Shown here piece by piece: positions 1 to 5,649 of a stretch of 8,117 nt of DNA (position 1 is the stretch's first letter; each line of letters opens with the position of its first letter). The notes under the pieces are model-generated. The model did not search any database. It had not been told where the DNA came from and saw nothing but the letters and a program-made list of their open reading frames with translations. Both the position numbers and the translations under genes were made by a program. Source of the stretch: a bacterium (GTDB taxonomy: Bacteria > NPL-UPA2 > JAUVJM01); contig JAUVJM010000061.1 of assembly GCA_030596585.1 (NCBI GenBank), positions 1 through 8,117 of the forward strand. The letters are read 5' to 3'.

Positions 1-64
1 CAAAGGCACAAAGTAAAAGACAAACACAAAGTTGAAATATTTTTTTTCTTACTCTGTGCCTTTG
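1..64. repeat. Imperfect inverted repeat upstream of the first gene
   Basis: Positions 1-16 (CAAAGGCACAAAGTAA) are complementary to 49-64 with one mismatch in 16. The enclosed part is A/T-rich and has eight T in a row at 40-47. The phrase TGTGCCTTTGTGCC at 55-68 resembles a dispersed repeat motif I recall from many environmental bacterial genomes, but I cannot search for it here. The left end may be truncated by the window edge. The T-run lies inside the loop and not after a stem, so this is not a standard terminator. It could still form a hairpin in the leader of the following gene. Confidence 0.6.
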
Positions 65-80
65 TGCCTGTACTTAGTCT

Positions 81-85
81 GAGGT
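81..85 (+). promoter_or_regulatory. Ribosome binding site of the WecA/TagO-family gene
   Basis: GAGGT lies 9 nt before the ATG at 95. No better-placed start codon with a purine-rich upstream site was seen, so it supports 95 as the start. Confidence 0.6.
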
Positions 86-94
86 CTAAAAACC

Positions 95-1204
95 ATGTGG
101 AACTGGACTTATCTCTACATATTTCTCTTTTCGTTTCTTGTCTCGCTCCTGTTAATACCGATTGCCAGGAAAATCGCCCTGAAAACCGGAATAGTTGACC
201 ATCCCGAGGCAAGAAAAATCCATCAGACGTTCAAGCCGCTCCTCGGCGGAATAGCAATTTATTTCTCGTTTATACTGACAATTGCTGTGCATATGGCAGT
301 TGTCCATATCGTGGTCAGAAATCCGTCGCTGGCATCTATTCTCCCATCCGCGATAGTGCAGCACTTCGAGGGCGCGCCTCTTGTCTGGGGAAAACTGAGG
401 GTTATACTGGCAGGAGGGACACTGATGCTGCTACTGGGACTCCTTGATGATATTCGCAGCATCAGGTTCAGAATCAAACTCGTCCTGCAGATAATCGCCG
501 CTCTTCCGCTGATATGGGCCGGCGTAAGGATAACTCTCTTTATACCGAATGTGTATCTGAGCGGGATCATCACCCTCATCTGGATAGTCGGGATCACCAA
601 CGCATTCAACCTGCTTGATAATATGGACGGGCTTTCAGCGGGAGTTGCCATCATCGCCTCAGTCGTTTTCTTCGTCACTGCTCTTCAGCAGGACCAGCTC
701 TTCGTGGGCGCTATTCTCATTGCTTTCACCGGAAGTCTCGTGGGTTTTCTCCGGTACAACTTCCACCCGGCAAGCATATTTATGGGAGATATGGGAAGCC
801 TCTTCATCGGATACACACTCGGTTCATTAGCCCTGCTCAACACCTATTACTCGGCACAAAGCCCCACTCTTTTCCCCGTCATCATGCCCATTTTGATTCT
901 CGGAGTTCCGATATTCGATACGTTTTCCGTGATATGGCTCCGCCTGAGGCAAAGAGAGTCTATCTTCAAGGCAGACCAAAGACATTTCTCTCACCGGCTG
1001 GTCAGTCTCGGGTTGACACAAAGACAGGCTGTCCTGCTTGTTTACCTGGTTACTTTTTGTGTGGGCATCAATGCAACTCTTCTGAGATATATTCACACAT
1101 GGGGAGCGGTCATAGTTCTGGTGCAAACCATCAGCATCTTTGGAATCATTGTTTCTCTGGAACTTGCCGCGAGAAAAAATCAAGGGCATGGAGGCAGAAA
1201 GTGA
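95..1204 (+). CDS. Polyprenyl-phosphate sugar-1-phosphate transferase (WecA/TagO/MraY family)
   Basis: An integral membrane enzyme of 369 aa, a normal length for the family. Members move a sugar-1-phosphate (usually GlcNAc-1-P or a relative) from a UDP-sugar to undecaprenyl phosphate on the cytoplasmic face, the first step of O-antigen, teichoic acid or other lipid-linked glycan synthesis. Visible signatures are many hydrophobic segments (about ten), the aspartate pair D118-D119 in LGLLDDIRSIRFRIK, NAFNLLDNMDGLSAG at 169-183, GDMGS at 231-235, GVPIFDT at 270-276, and RHFSHRL at 296-302, corresponding to the family's C-terminal His-rich cytoplasmic motif. The DNMDG and RHxxHRL signatures favour the WecA/TagO branch over MraY, and no mur genes are nearby. 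The substrate sugar cannot be read from sequence. The stop overlaps the next gene's GTG start by GTGA, so the two are probably co-translated. Confidence 0.93.
   Translation: MWNWTYLYIFLFSFLVSLLLIPIARKIALKTGIVDHPEARKIHQTFKPLLGGIAIYFSFILTIAVHMAVVHIVVRNPSLASILPSAIVQHFEGAPLVWGKLRVILAGGTLMLLLGLLDDIRSIRFRIKLVLQIIAALPLIWAGVRITLFIPNVYLSGIITLIWIVGITNAFNLLDNMDGLSAGVAIIASVVFFVTALQQDQLFVGAILIAFTGSLVGFLRYNFHPASIFMGDMGSLFIGYTLGSLALLNTYYSAQSPTLFPVIMPILILGVPIFDTFSVIWLRLRQRESIFKADQRHFSHRLVSLGLTQRQAVLLVYLVTFCVGINATLLRYIHTWGAVIVLVQTISIFGIIVSLELAARKNQGHGGRK
1190..1194 (+). promoter_or_regulatory. Ribosome binding site deciding the GTG start of the ligase/TPR gene
   Basis: GGAGG ends 6 nt before the GTG at 1201, which overlaps the previous gene's TGA. 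The open frame extends upstream to an ATG at 934, but that part lies in another frame of the transferase gene. The strong site plus the overlap point to 1201. Confidence 0.8.
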
Positions 1205-3144
1205 AAAGCAAAGCTAAACCACACACTTTCAATGCGCTGATAGTCGCAGGCGTGTGCCTGCTCGTTTTCTTCCGCCCTCTCGTCTCAGGTATGACCTATC
1301 CCTGGTCAAACACCTACATCCAGACCATGCTTCTCGTTATATGCGCGGCATGGCTGCTCCGGATTCTATGGAGAAAGTCAACATTTTTCAGGACTCCCCT
1401 CGACGTTCCGCTGATAACCTTTTTCCTATGTCTCACTGTGTCAGCTCTACAGTCTGTGAACAGCGCCCTCAGCCTGAATCATACGTATGAGTTTATGAGC
1501 TGTGTTTTACTCTACTTCATCATCACGAATAACATCAAAACGCGCCGGGAACGGCGCGCCGTCATTCTGGCGCTTTACCTCAGCGTCACTCTCGTCTGCC
1601 TCTACGGGATATACCAATATTTCTGGGGACTTGATAACGCCCGCAGGATAGTCAGTCTCAACCACTTCGGGGAATATCCTCCAGAGTTCATAGCACGGCT
1701 TGCTACCGAGAAAGCTTTCTCTACGTTTGTCTATCCGCCTGCGCTGGCTGGATTTCTCGTCCTTGTTATGCCGCTCAGTCTATCACTTTGTCTAGGGGGT
1801 CGTAACAGAACAGGCAAAACCCGTTTCTCTCAACTATTTTGGGTTCCTGCTTCCGTAGGAATGACACTTTTGATTCTCTCCTGCCTGACTCTGACATTCT
1901 CAAAGGCAGGGTGGCTCTCTGCTCTCCTGTCAATGGTCGTTTTCGCATACGTATGGTTTGCAGTCATCAAGAGAAGGAAAAAAACCATCGTAATCAGCGC
2001 ACTTCTTATACCCATTGTGATATTCGTACTTCTTCTTGTCTCAGGCTGTCTGCCGAAAGTAACCCTGTCGGGATTCGCCAGCTCATTTTCCGTCCGTCTG
2101 GGCTACTGGAAAGCAGTCCCATCTATGGTAAAGGACCACCCTTTCCTCGGTTCCGGACCCGCGACATTCGGCACTATCTACCCTGCCCACAGACCCCTGC
2201 TCGCCCACGAAACACAGATGGCGCATAACAACTACCTGCAGGTACTTGTGGAAACGGGGATAGCGGGATTTCTGGCTTTCCTCTGGCTATGGGCACGTTT
2301 TCTCAAAAGAGGAATCAAACTTATTAAATATCATCGGCAAAAGGTGCTGGTACTGGGCTGTTTTGCGGGTATTGTCGGCTTTCTCATCCAGAGTCTTGTG
2401 GATTTCGGACTTTACATCCCCGGCATAACCATGACGATGTTTCTCCTTATGGCACTTATGGAAACACAGGAAGAGCCCTTACCTACGCAAAAAGCAAATA
2501 CAACTAAATTAACGAAAATAGCGCTCACTGTTATCATACTGTCATTAACTTCTTATATGCTATGGGCGGTTCGAATGCCCATGCTCGGAGACCGGTATTT
2601 CGGACGCGCTCTCAAGTGCCTGAAGGAAAATGATGTAAACAAGTCCATGTCGCTCTCAGAGAAAGCGTTGAAATACAGCCCCCGCCGGGCAAAATATCAT
2701 TTCCAACTCGGGTTCATGTATGAAGGGAAACTGTCGGAGTGGGGAAGACAGAAAGGCAAACGTGTAACGGGACGCATCTGGCTTGACAAAGCTATAGCAT
2801 CTTATGAAAACGCAGTCAGATACAATCCTCATATGGCACTTTACCACAGCAAACTCGCCTGGCTTTACTGGTCTAAGAGTGCAGGCAGAAACGAACGTCT
2901 CATGGAAAAAGCAATCAGAGAGCTTGAAAACGCCGTGTCCTGTTACCCCGTGCTTCCGAAATACCATATGCAGTTGGGACGTATCTATCATCTTGCTGGA
3001 AGATATGAATCTGCAAGAAAAGAGTATGCGCTTACATTCGAATGTAAAGACGCAGTCTACAGAGAAAGTCAGAAAGAAAACCTCAGCCGTATGCTGAAAC
3101 AGGTCGAAACATGGATTCGCGTTCTCGACAAGCTCGAACAGTAA
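1201..3144 (+). CDS. O-antigen ligase/polymerase-like membrane protein with C-terminal TPR domain
   Basis: A 647-aa protein starting at GTG. Residues about 8-455 are a series of hydrophobic segments typical of the WaaL/Wzy (Wzy_C) superfamily, which transfers or polymerises lipid-linked glycans on the outer face of the inner membrane. The large loop carries the family pattern: R299 in SVRLGYW, HPFLGSGP at 313-320, then AHNNYLQVLVETG at 341-353 with the conserved His at 342. After the last membrane segment come tetratricopeptide-like helices (about 464-635), probably on the outer side and useful for partner binding. It is coupled to the upstream sugar-phosphate transferase, so a role in the same glycan pathway is likely. 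Ligase, polymerase or protein O-glycosyltransferase activity cannot be told apart. Two oddities: residues 214-222 are encoded by a palindromic repeat, and the last seven codons plus stop lie in another repeat. Confidence 0.88.
   Translation: MKSKAKPHTFNALIVAGVCLLVFFRPLVSGMTYPWSNTYIQTMLLVICAAWLLRILWRKSTFFRTPLDVPLITFFLCLTVSALQSVNSALSLNHTYEFMSCVLLYFIITNNIKTRRERRAVILALYLSVTLVCLYGIYQYFWGLDNARRIVSLNHFGEYPPEFIARLATEKAFSTFVYPPALAGFLVLVMPLSLSLCLGGRNRTGKTRFSQLFWVPASVGMTLLILSCLTLTFSKAGWLSALLSMVVFAYVWFAVIKRRKKTIVISALLIPIVIFVLLLVSGCLPKVTLSGFASSFSVRLGYWKAVPSMVKDHPFLGSGPATFGTIYPAHRPLLAHETQMAHNNYLQVLVETGIAGFLAFLWLWARFLKRGIKLIKYHRQKVLVLGCFAGIVGFLIQSLVDFGLYIPGITMTMFLLMALMETQEEPLPTQKANTTKLTKIALTVIILSLTSYMLWAVRMPMLGDRYFGRALKCLKENDVNKSMSLSEKALKYSPRRAKYHFQLGFMYEGKLSEWGRQKGKRVTGRIWLDKAIASYENAVRYNPHMALYHSKLAWLYWSKSAGRNERLMEKAIRELENAVSCYPVLPKYHMQLGRIYHLAGRYESARKEYALTFECKDAVYRESQKENLSRMLKQVETWIRVLDKLEQ
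1541..1558. other. Perfect GC-rich hairpin inside the ligase gene
   Basis: CGCGCC at 1541-1546 pairs with GGCGCG at 1553-1558 around a 6-nt loop. It encodes Arg-rich residues (TRRERRA) of a cytoplasmic-type loop and may simply reflect arginine codons. No second copy was seen in the window. Confidence 0.35.
1840..1866. repeat. Palindromic REP-like element in frame inside a coding sequence
   Basis: The stretch encodes WVPASVGMT (residues 214-222 of the ligase-like protein). On the opposite strand it reads GTCATTCCTACGGAAGCAGG and continues GAACCCA, which resembles a well-known class of dispersed palindromes of the form GTCATTCCxGCxxAxGCxGGAAxCC. The core TTCCTGC-TTCC-GTAGGAA folds as a 7-bp stem with one G-T wobble. 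It sits in a polar loop between hydrophobic segments, where an insertion would be tolerated. The exact edges of the inserted DNA are unknown. Confidence 0.6.
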
Positions 3145-3186
3145 ACTGTTTATTCTTCGAGTAAGCGGAAGCGCATCGAGAAGATG
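3121..3186 (+). repeat. Interspersed repeat, copy 1, overlapping the end of the ligase gene
   Basis: Positions 3121-3145 are exactly the reverse complement of 7966-7990 (25 of 25). Positions 3155-3186 match 4409-4440, and the reverse complement of 8005-8036, with one difference in 32. The two modules are therefore present in all or most copies, but here the order is right module then left module, opposite to copies 2 and 3. Between them AACAGT-AA-ACTGTT (3137-3150) is a perfect 6-bp hairpin. The first module encodes VLDKLEQ and the TAA stop of the ligase gene. Confidence 0.85.
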
Positions 3187-3189
3187 CCC

Positions 3190-3245
3190 GGTAGTCGCAC
3201 CCTTTAGGGTGCGTGACCTTTCGCAGGCTAAAGCCTGCGGCTACC
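3190..3245. repeat. Paired REP/BIME-like hairpins
   Basis: Two consecutive strong hairpins are enclosed by an inverted repeat. Hairpin 1 is CGCACCC (3196-3202), TTTA, GGGTGCG (3207-3213). Hairpin 2 is CGCAGGCT (3222-3229), AA, AGCCTGCG (3232-3239). The outer ends GGTAGTCGC (3190-3198) and GCGGCTACC (3237-3245) are complementary at 8 of 9 positions. A short conserved tetramer-like head (GGTAG) next to a hairpin, in two inverted copies, is the architecture of REP pairs mobilised by REP-associated tyrosine transposases. No such transposase gene is in the window. It may also stabilise or attenuate the transcript between the two flanking genes. Confidence 0.75.
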
Positions 3246-3279
3246 ACAGAGTGATGTGTTCGTGGACAGGCAACTGCGT

Positions 3280-3285
3280 AGGAGG
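3280..3285 (+). promoter_or_regulatory. Ribosome binding site deciding the ATG start of the M24 peptidase
   Basis: AGGAGG at 3280-3285 lies 3 nt before the ATG at 3289 (4 nt if GGAG at 3281-3284 is used). The spacing is short, but this start gives the usual family N-terminus. An upstream in-frame GTG at 3256 would add 11 atypical residues. Confidence 0.65.
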
Positions 3286-3288
3286 AGT

Positions 3289-4338
3289 ATGAAACTCCAG
3301 AAACTCAGAAGAAGAATGCGGAAGGAGAAAATAGGCGCTCTCCTCATCACCGGCAGGCCCAACGTGCGCTACCTGAGCGGAACCACAGCCGGTGCATGGG
3401 CACTTGTCGCTCTCGATTCACAATTCCTCCTGACCGATTCCCGCTACATTGAACAGGCAAGACAGGAGGCAGGCGGATGGGATATTGTCCTGACAGAAAA
3501 ATCACCGTTCAAGACCGCCGCGAAGATACTCAAGGATATACATCCGCGCACAGTGGGATTCGAATCGAGCATATCTTTCGACCAGTTTCAGGAACTCGGG
3601 AAACGGCTGAAAGGGAAGAAGCTCCTACCCATCAGTGGATGGGTCGAAAAACTCAGGGTTATAAAAACCGGCGATGAGCAGGAACTTCTGAGAACATCCG
3701 CCAATATCGTGGACGAGACATTAGCATACGCACTGGGAATAATAAAACCCGGCAAAAGAGAAAGAGAAATCGCCGCAGAGATTGAGTACTTCATAGGAGG
3801 GAAGAAAAAGGCAGATACGTCTTTTGAAATCATTCTCGTCTCCGGTTCCAGGTCTTCTCTCGTTCACGGCAAGCCGTCTTCAAAAATCCTCGAGAAGGGA
3901 GACATGGTTCTCCTGGATATGGGTATCAACTGGCGCGGGTACTGCTCCGACTTGACAAGGACGATTTGTATCGGTAGAATGAATTCCGAACAGAAAAGGA
4001 TCTACAAAATCGTCCGGAAAACCCAGGAGGAAGCCATCAGGGAAATCAAGCCGGGAATAAGAGCAGGCGTGGTATATTCCCTTGCCAGAAAAACGATTGA
4101 AAATGCAGGTTACTCACTGGGGCATGCACTCGGACATGGATTAGGCCTCGAGGTTCACGAACATCCCCGCATTGGTAATGCAAGCAAAGACATCATAAGA
4201 AAAGATATGGTCATCACAGTAGAGCCAGGAATCTACATAGAGGGAAAATTCGGCGTAAGGATAGAGGACATGGTTCTCGTGGGGAAGAACGGGGCAGAAT
4301 TACTGACCCACTCCCCCAGACATCCGATAGAGCTATAA
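3289..4338 (+). CDS. Xaa-Pro dipeptidase-like aminopeptidase (M24B family)
   Basis: A cytoplasmic metallopeptidase of 349 aa, the length of bacterial Xaa-Pro dipeptidase/aminopeptidase-like proteins such as Bacillus YqhT. These remove or split N-terminal residues preceding proline. The N-terminal creatinase-type domain (about 1-125) opens with MKLQKLRRRMRKEKIGALLI and PNVRYLSG. The pita-bread catalytic domain follows, with all five expected metal ligands: D210 (VLLDMG), D221 (YCSDLTRT), H283 (GHGLG), E312 (VEPGIY) and E326 (RIEDM). H193 (LVHGKPS) and H290 (EVHEHP) fit the substrate and catalytic histidines. Nothing suggests inactivation. It lies upstream of efp, as in Bacillus and many Clostridia, with a 188-nt gap occupied mostly by a repeat element. 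The functional link to efp is unknown, although EF-P also concerns proline-rich proteins. Precise substrate is not predictable. Confidence 0.93.
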   Translation: MKLQKLRRRMRKEKIGALLITGRPNVRYLSGTTAGAWALVALDSQFLLTDSRYIEQARQEAGGWDIVLTEKSPFKTAAKILKDIHPRTVGFESSISFDQFQELGKRLKGKKLLPISGWVEKLRVIKTGDEQELLRTSANIVDETLAYALGIIKPGKREREIAAEIEYFIGGKKKADTSFEIILVSGSRSSLVHGKPSSKILEKGDMVLLDMGINWRGYCSDLTRTICIGRMNSEQKRIYKIVRKTQEEAIREIKPGIRAGVVYSLARKTIENAGYSLGHALGHGLGLEVHEHPRIGNASKDIIRKDMVITVEPGIYIEGKFGVRIEDMVLVGKNGAELLTHSPRHPIEL

Positions 4339-4358
4339 CTGACCACTAATCACTAAGT

Positions 4359-4491
4359 AAATATTCGGTGAACTGTGTCTCGTAGATACTCAGTGAACTC
4401 TGTTTATCCTTCGAGTAAGCGAAAGCGCATCGAGAAGATGACTTCTCGACAAGCTCGAAGAATAAGACTTTACACAGTTCACCAAATATCT
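4359..4491. repeat. MITE-like element with terminal inverted repeats (copy 2)
   Basis: The ends AAATATTCGGTGAACTGTGT (4359-4378) and 4472-4491 are inverted repeats matching at 18 of 20 positions. Inside, 4404-4415 pairs with 4454-4465 (11 of 12), and TCGAGAAG (4430-4437) pairs perfectly with CTTCTCGA (4442-4449) over an ATGA loop, so the whole 133-bp unit can fold into a long hairpin. TCGGTGAACTGTGT (4365-4378) is echoed by TCAGTGAACTCTGT near 4389-4402. Related copies lie at 3121-3186 and, inverted, at 7940-8042. It has no coding capacity. It fills the gap between the peptidase gene and efp and could affect their co-transcription. Confidence 0.85.
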
Positions 4492-4516
4492 ACTCTCAGA
4501 GACTGCCCAGCATAGC

Positions 4517-4522
4517 GAGGTG
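4517..4522 (+). promoter_or_regulatory. Ribosome binding site of efp, supporting a TTG start
   Basis: GAGGTG lies 4 nt before TTG at 4527. The resulting N-terminus MATTSDFRPGL matches the family, so TTG is the likely initiator. It is the only TTG initiator assigned in the window. Confidence 0.7.
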
Positions 4523-4526
4523 AATC

Positions 4527-5087
4527 TTGGCAACGACAAGCGATTTTAGGCCCGGACTTGTAATCAAGCTTGACGGGGAACTGGCATCCATAGTAGACTA
4601 TCAGCATGTCAAGCCGGGTAAAGGCGGAGCTTTTCTCAAAACGAGGCTGAAGAATCTGAAAACAGGACAGCTCATTGAGAAGACCTTCCGGTCCGGTGAA
4701 AAGATAGACAAAGCCTACCTTGAAGAAAAGAAATGCGAGTATCTATATCGTACAGACGACCTGCTCTACTTCATGGACCAAGCGAATTTTGAAGAGCTGG
4801 TTCTCACAGACAGCCAGGTCGGGGATGCAAAAGAATATCTGAAAGAAAACACGACAGTCCGCGCCGTAATGTACGAGGGAGAACTCATTGGCGTGGAACT
4901 GCCCACTTTCGTTGAACTTGAAGTCGTGAATACCGAGCCGGGAGTTCGAGGGGATACAGTCTCCCGGACTACAAAGCCGGCAGAACTTGAGACCGGAGCC
5001 AGCGTCCAGGTTCCCCTCTTCGTAAACACCGGCGACAGGATCAAGGTTGATACCCGCGAGGGTAAATACGTGGAGAGAGTATCATGA
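4527..5087 (+). CDS. efp: Translation elongation factor P
   Basis: A 186-aa protein of standard length that binds between the ribosomal P and E sites and rescues ribosomes stalled at polyproline stretches. All three beta-barrel domains are present: the KOW-like domain I (about 1-65) with the conserved HVKPGKGGAF loop, domain II (about 66-128), and domain III (about 129-186) with the signature VVNTEPGVRGDTV followed by PLFVNTGDRIKVDTREGKYVERV. The loop tip is K32, so a lysine-based modification (beta-lysyl or 5-aminopentanol type) is possible; the arginine-rhamnosylation type is excluded. No modification enzyme is encoded in the window. Its stop overlaps the accB start by ATGA, indicating coupled translation with the acetyl-CoA carboxylase genes, an order close to that in Firmicutes. 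Confidence 0.97.
   Translation: MATTSDFRPGLVIKLDGELASIVDYQHVKPGKGGAFLKTRLKNLKTGQLIEKTFRSGEKIDKAYLEEKKCEYLYRTDDLLYFMDQANFEELVLTDSQVGDAKEYLKENTTVRAVMYEGELIGVELPTFVELEVVNTEPGVRGDTVSRTTKPAELETGASVQVPLFVNTGDRIKVDTREGKYVERVS
5072..5077 (+). promoter_or_regulatory. Ribosome binding site of accB inside efp
   Basis: GGAGAG ends 6 nt before the ATG at 5084 and lies within the last codons of efp, fitting reinitiation at the ATGA overlap. Confidence 0.65.
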
Positions 5088-5515
5088 ACCTAAAAGAGTT
5101 GAAAGAAATCATTGCTCTGTTCGAACAGGCAGATATTAGTGAGCTTGACGTGGAAAGGCAGGGGGTAAAAATAAGATTGAAAAAAGGAGCTGAAACGGAA
5201 CCGCCCATCCGGCACCAGCCCCAGGCCCAGCCTGAAGCGGCACCGCTTCCGGAAGAGAAGCCGGCGGGAAAGAACACAGTCGAAATCAAATCTCCGATGG
5301 TCGGCACGTTCTATAGATCTCCGGCGCCGGATGCCGCGCCATTCCTTGAAGAGGGGGAAGAAGTGCGCGAAGGACAGGTAATCTGCATCATTGAAGCAAT
5401 GAAATTGATGAATGAGATAAAATCCGAGGTGAGCGGGCGCATTAAGAAAATGCTTGTTGAGAATGGACAGCCGGTGGAATTCGACCAACCGCTTTTTCTC
5501 GTGGAAATAAAGTGA
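5084..5515 (+). CDS. accB: Biotin carboxyl carrier protein of acetyl-CoA carboxylase
   Basis: A 143-aa carrier subunit that holds biotin on a swinging lysine, taking CO2 from biotin carboxylase to the carboxyltransferase for malonyl-CoA synthesis. The N-terminal part (1-35, NLKELKEIIALFEQADISEL) is the typical AccB helix that contacts AccC. A Pro/Ala/Glu-rich flexible linker follows (about 38-64). The biotinyl domain (about 66-143) has KSPMVGTFYRSPAPDAAPF, which includes the protruding thumb segment characteristic of AccB, and the modification site EAMKLMNE with K107 as the biotin lysine. Length and domain order are normal. Translation is coupled to efp. accC follows after an unusually long 134-nt spacer made mostly of repeat DNA. 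Confidence 0.97.
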   Translation: MNLKELKEIIALFEQADISELDVERQGVKIRLKKGAETEPPIRHQPQAQPEAAPLPEEKPAGKNTVEIKSPMVGTFYRSPAPDAAPFLEEGEEVREGQVICIIEAMKLMNEIKSEVSGRIKKMLVENGQPVEFDQPLFLVEIK

Positions 5516-5534
5516 TCAAGGATTACATGCAAAA

Positions 5535-5604
5535 TTGTCATTCTGAGACCCGATTTCGGGGCGAAGAATCTATGGAGATCCTTCGCTGCCGCTCAGGATG
5601 ACAA
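5535..5604. repeat. Palindromic MITE-like element between accB and accC
   Basis: The outer arms TTGTCATTCTGAG (5535-5547) and CTCAGGATGACAA (5592-5604) are complementary at 12 of 13 positions. Two internal hairpins follow: CCCGA-TT-TCGGG (5549-5560, perfect) and GCGAAGAATCT (5561-5571) with AGATCCTTCGC (5576-5586), 10 of 11 with an ATGG loop. Together they form a cruciform-like fold. The wording (GTCATTCTGAG...GAAGAATCT...GATCCTTCGC...CTCAGGATGAC) matches a dispersed repeat known to me from many unrelated bacterial genomes, but this needs a search. No protein-coding role is apparent. Confidence 0.85.
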
Positions 5605-5610
5605 AGGAGA

Positions 5611-5627
5611 GTGGGGACAAGCCCCAC
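5611..5627. repeat. Small hairpin repeat before accC
   Basis: GTGGGG (5611-5616), ACAAG loop, CCCCAC (5622-5627) form a perfect 6-bp stem. It lies 22 nt before the accC start and directly after the larger palindrome. The opposite strand reads GTGGGGCTTGTCCCCAC, a motif I recall as dispersed in some bacterial genomes. Its position in the accC leader means it could influence accC translation; this is inference. It has no T-tract, so it is not a standard terminator. Confidence 0.55.
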
Positions 5628-5649
5628 CACTACTAAACCTGGTGATACA

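Noticed and set aside
32..60. TTGAAA at 32-37 as a -35 promoter box for the first gene
   Set aside because: No convincing -10 element lies at the right distance; the region is T-rich repeat DNA, where such matches arise by chance.
934..1200. Upstream extension of the ligase/TPR frame to an ATG at 934
   Set aside because: The stretch lies in a different frame of the transferase gene, has low-complexity non-membrane residues unlike the family, and the GTG at 1201 has GGAGG 6 nt upstream and the coupling overlap.
3137..3150. Hairpin at the ligase stop codon as an intrinsic terminator
   Set aside because: The stem is only 6 A/T-containing pairs and no T-run follows. It is better described as part of the repeat.
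3256..3288. GTG start at 3256 for the M24 peptidase
   Set aside because: It would add 11 residues encoded partly next to the REP-like hairpin. ATG 3289 has AGGAGG upstream and gives the usual N-terminus.
5611..5649. GTG start at 5611 for accC
   Set aside because: The added residues MGTSPTTTKPGDT come from the hairpin repeat; biotin carboxylases begin at the MxxKILIANRGEIA position, here 5650.
5516..5649. Riboswitch or small RNA in the accB-accC gap
   Set aside because: The folds are explained by inverted-repeat elements with no known riboswitch core, so no RNA class was assigned.
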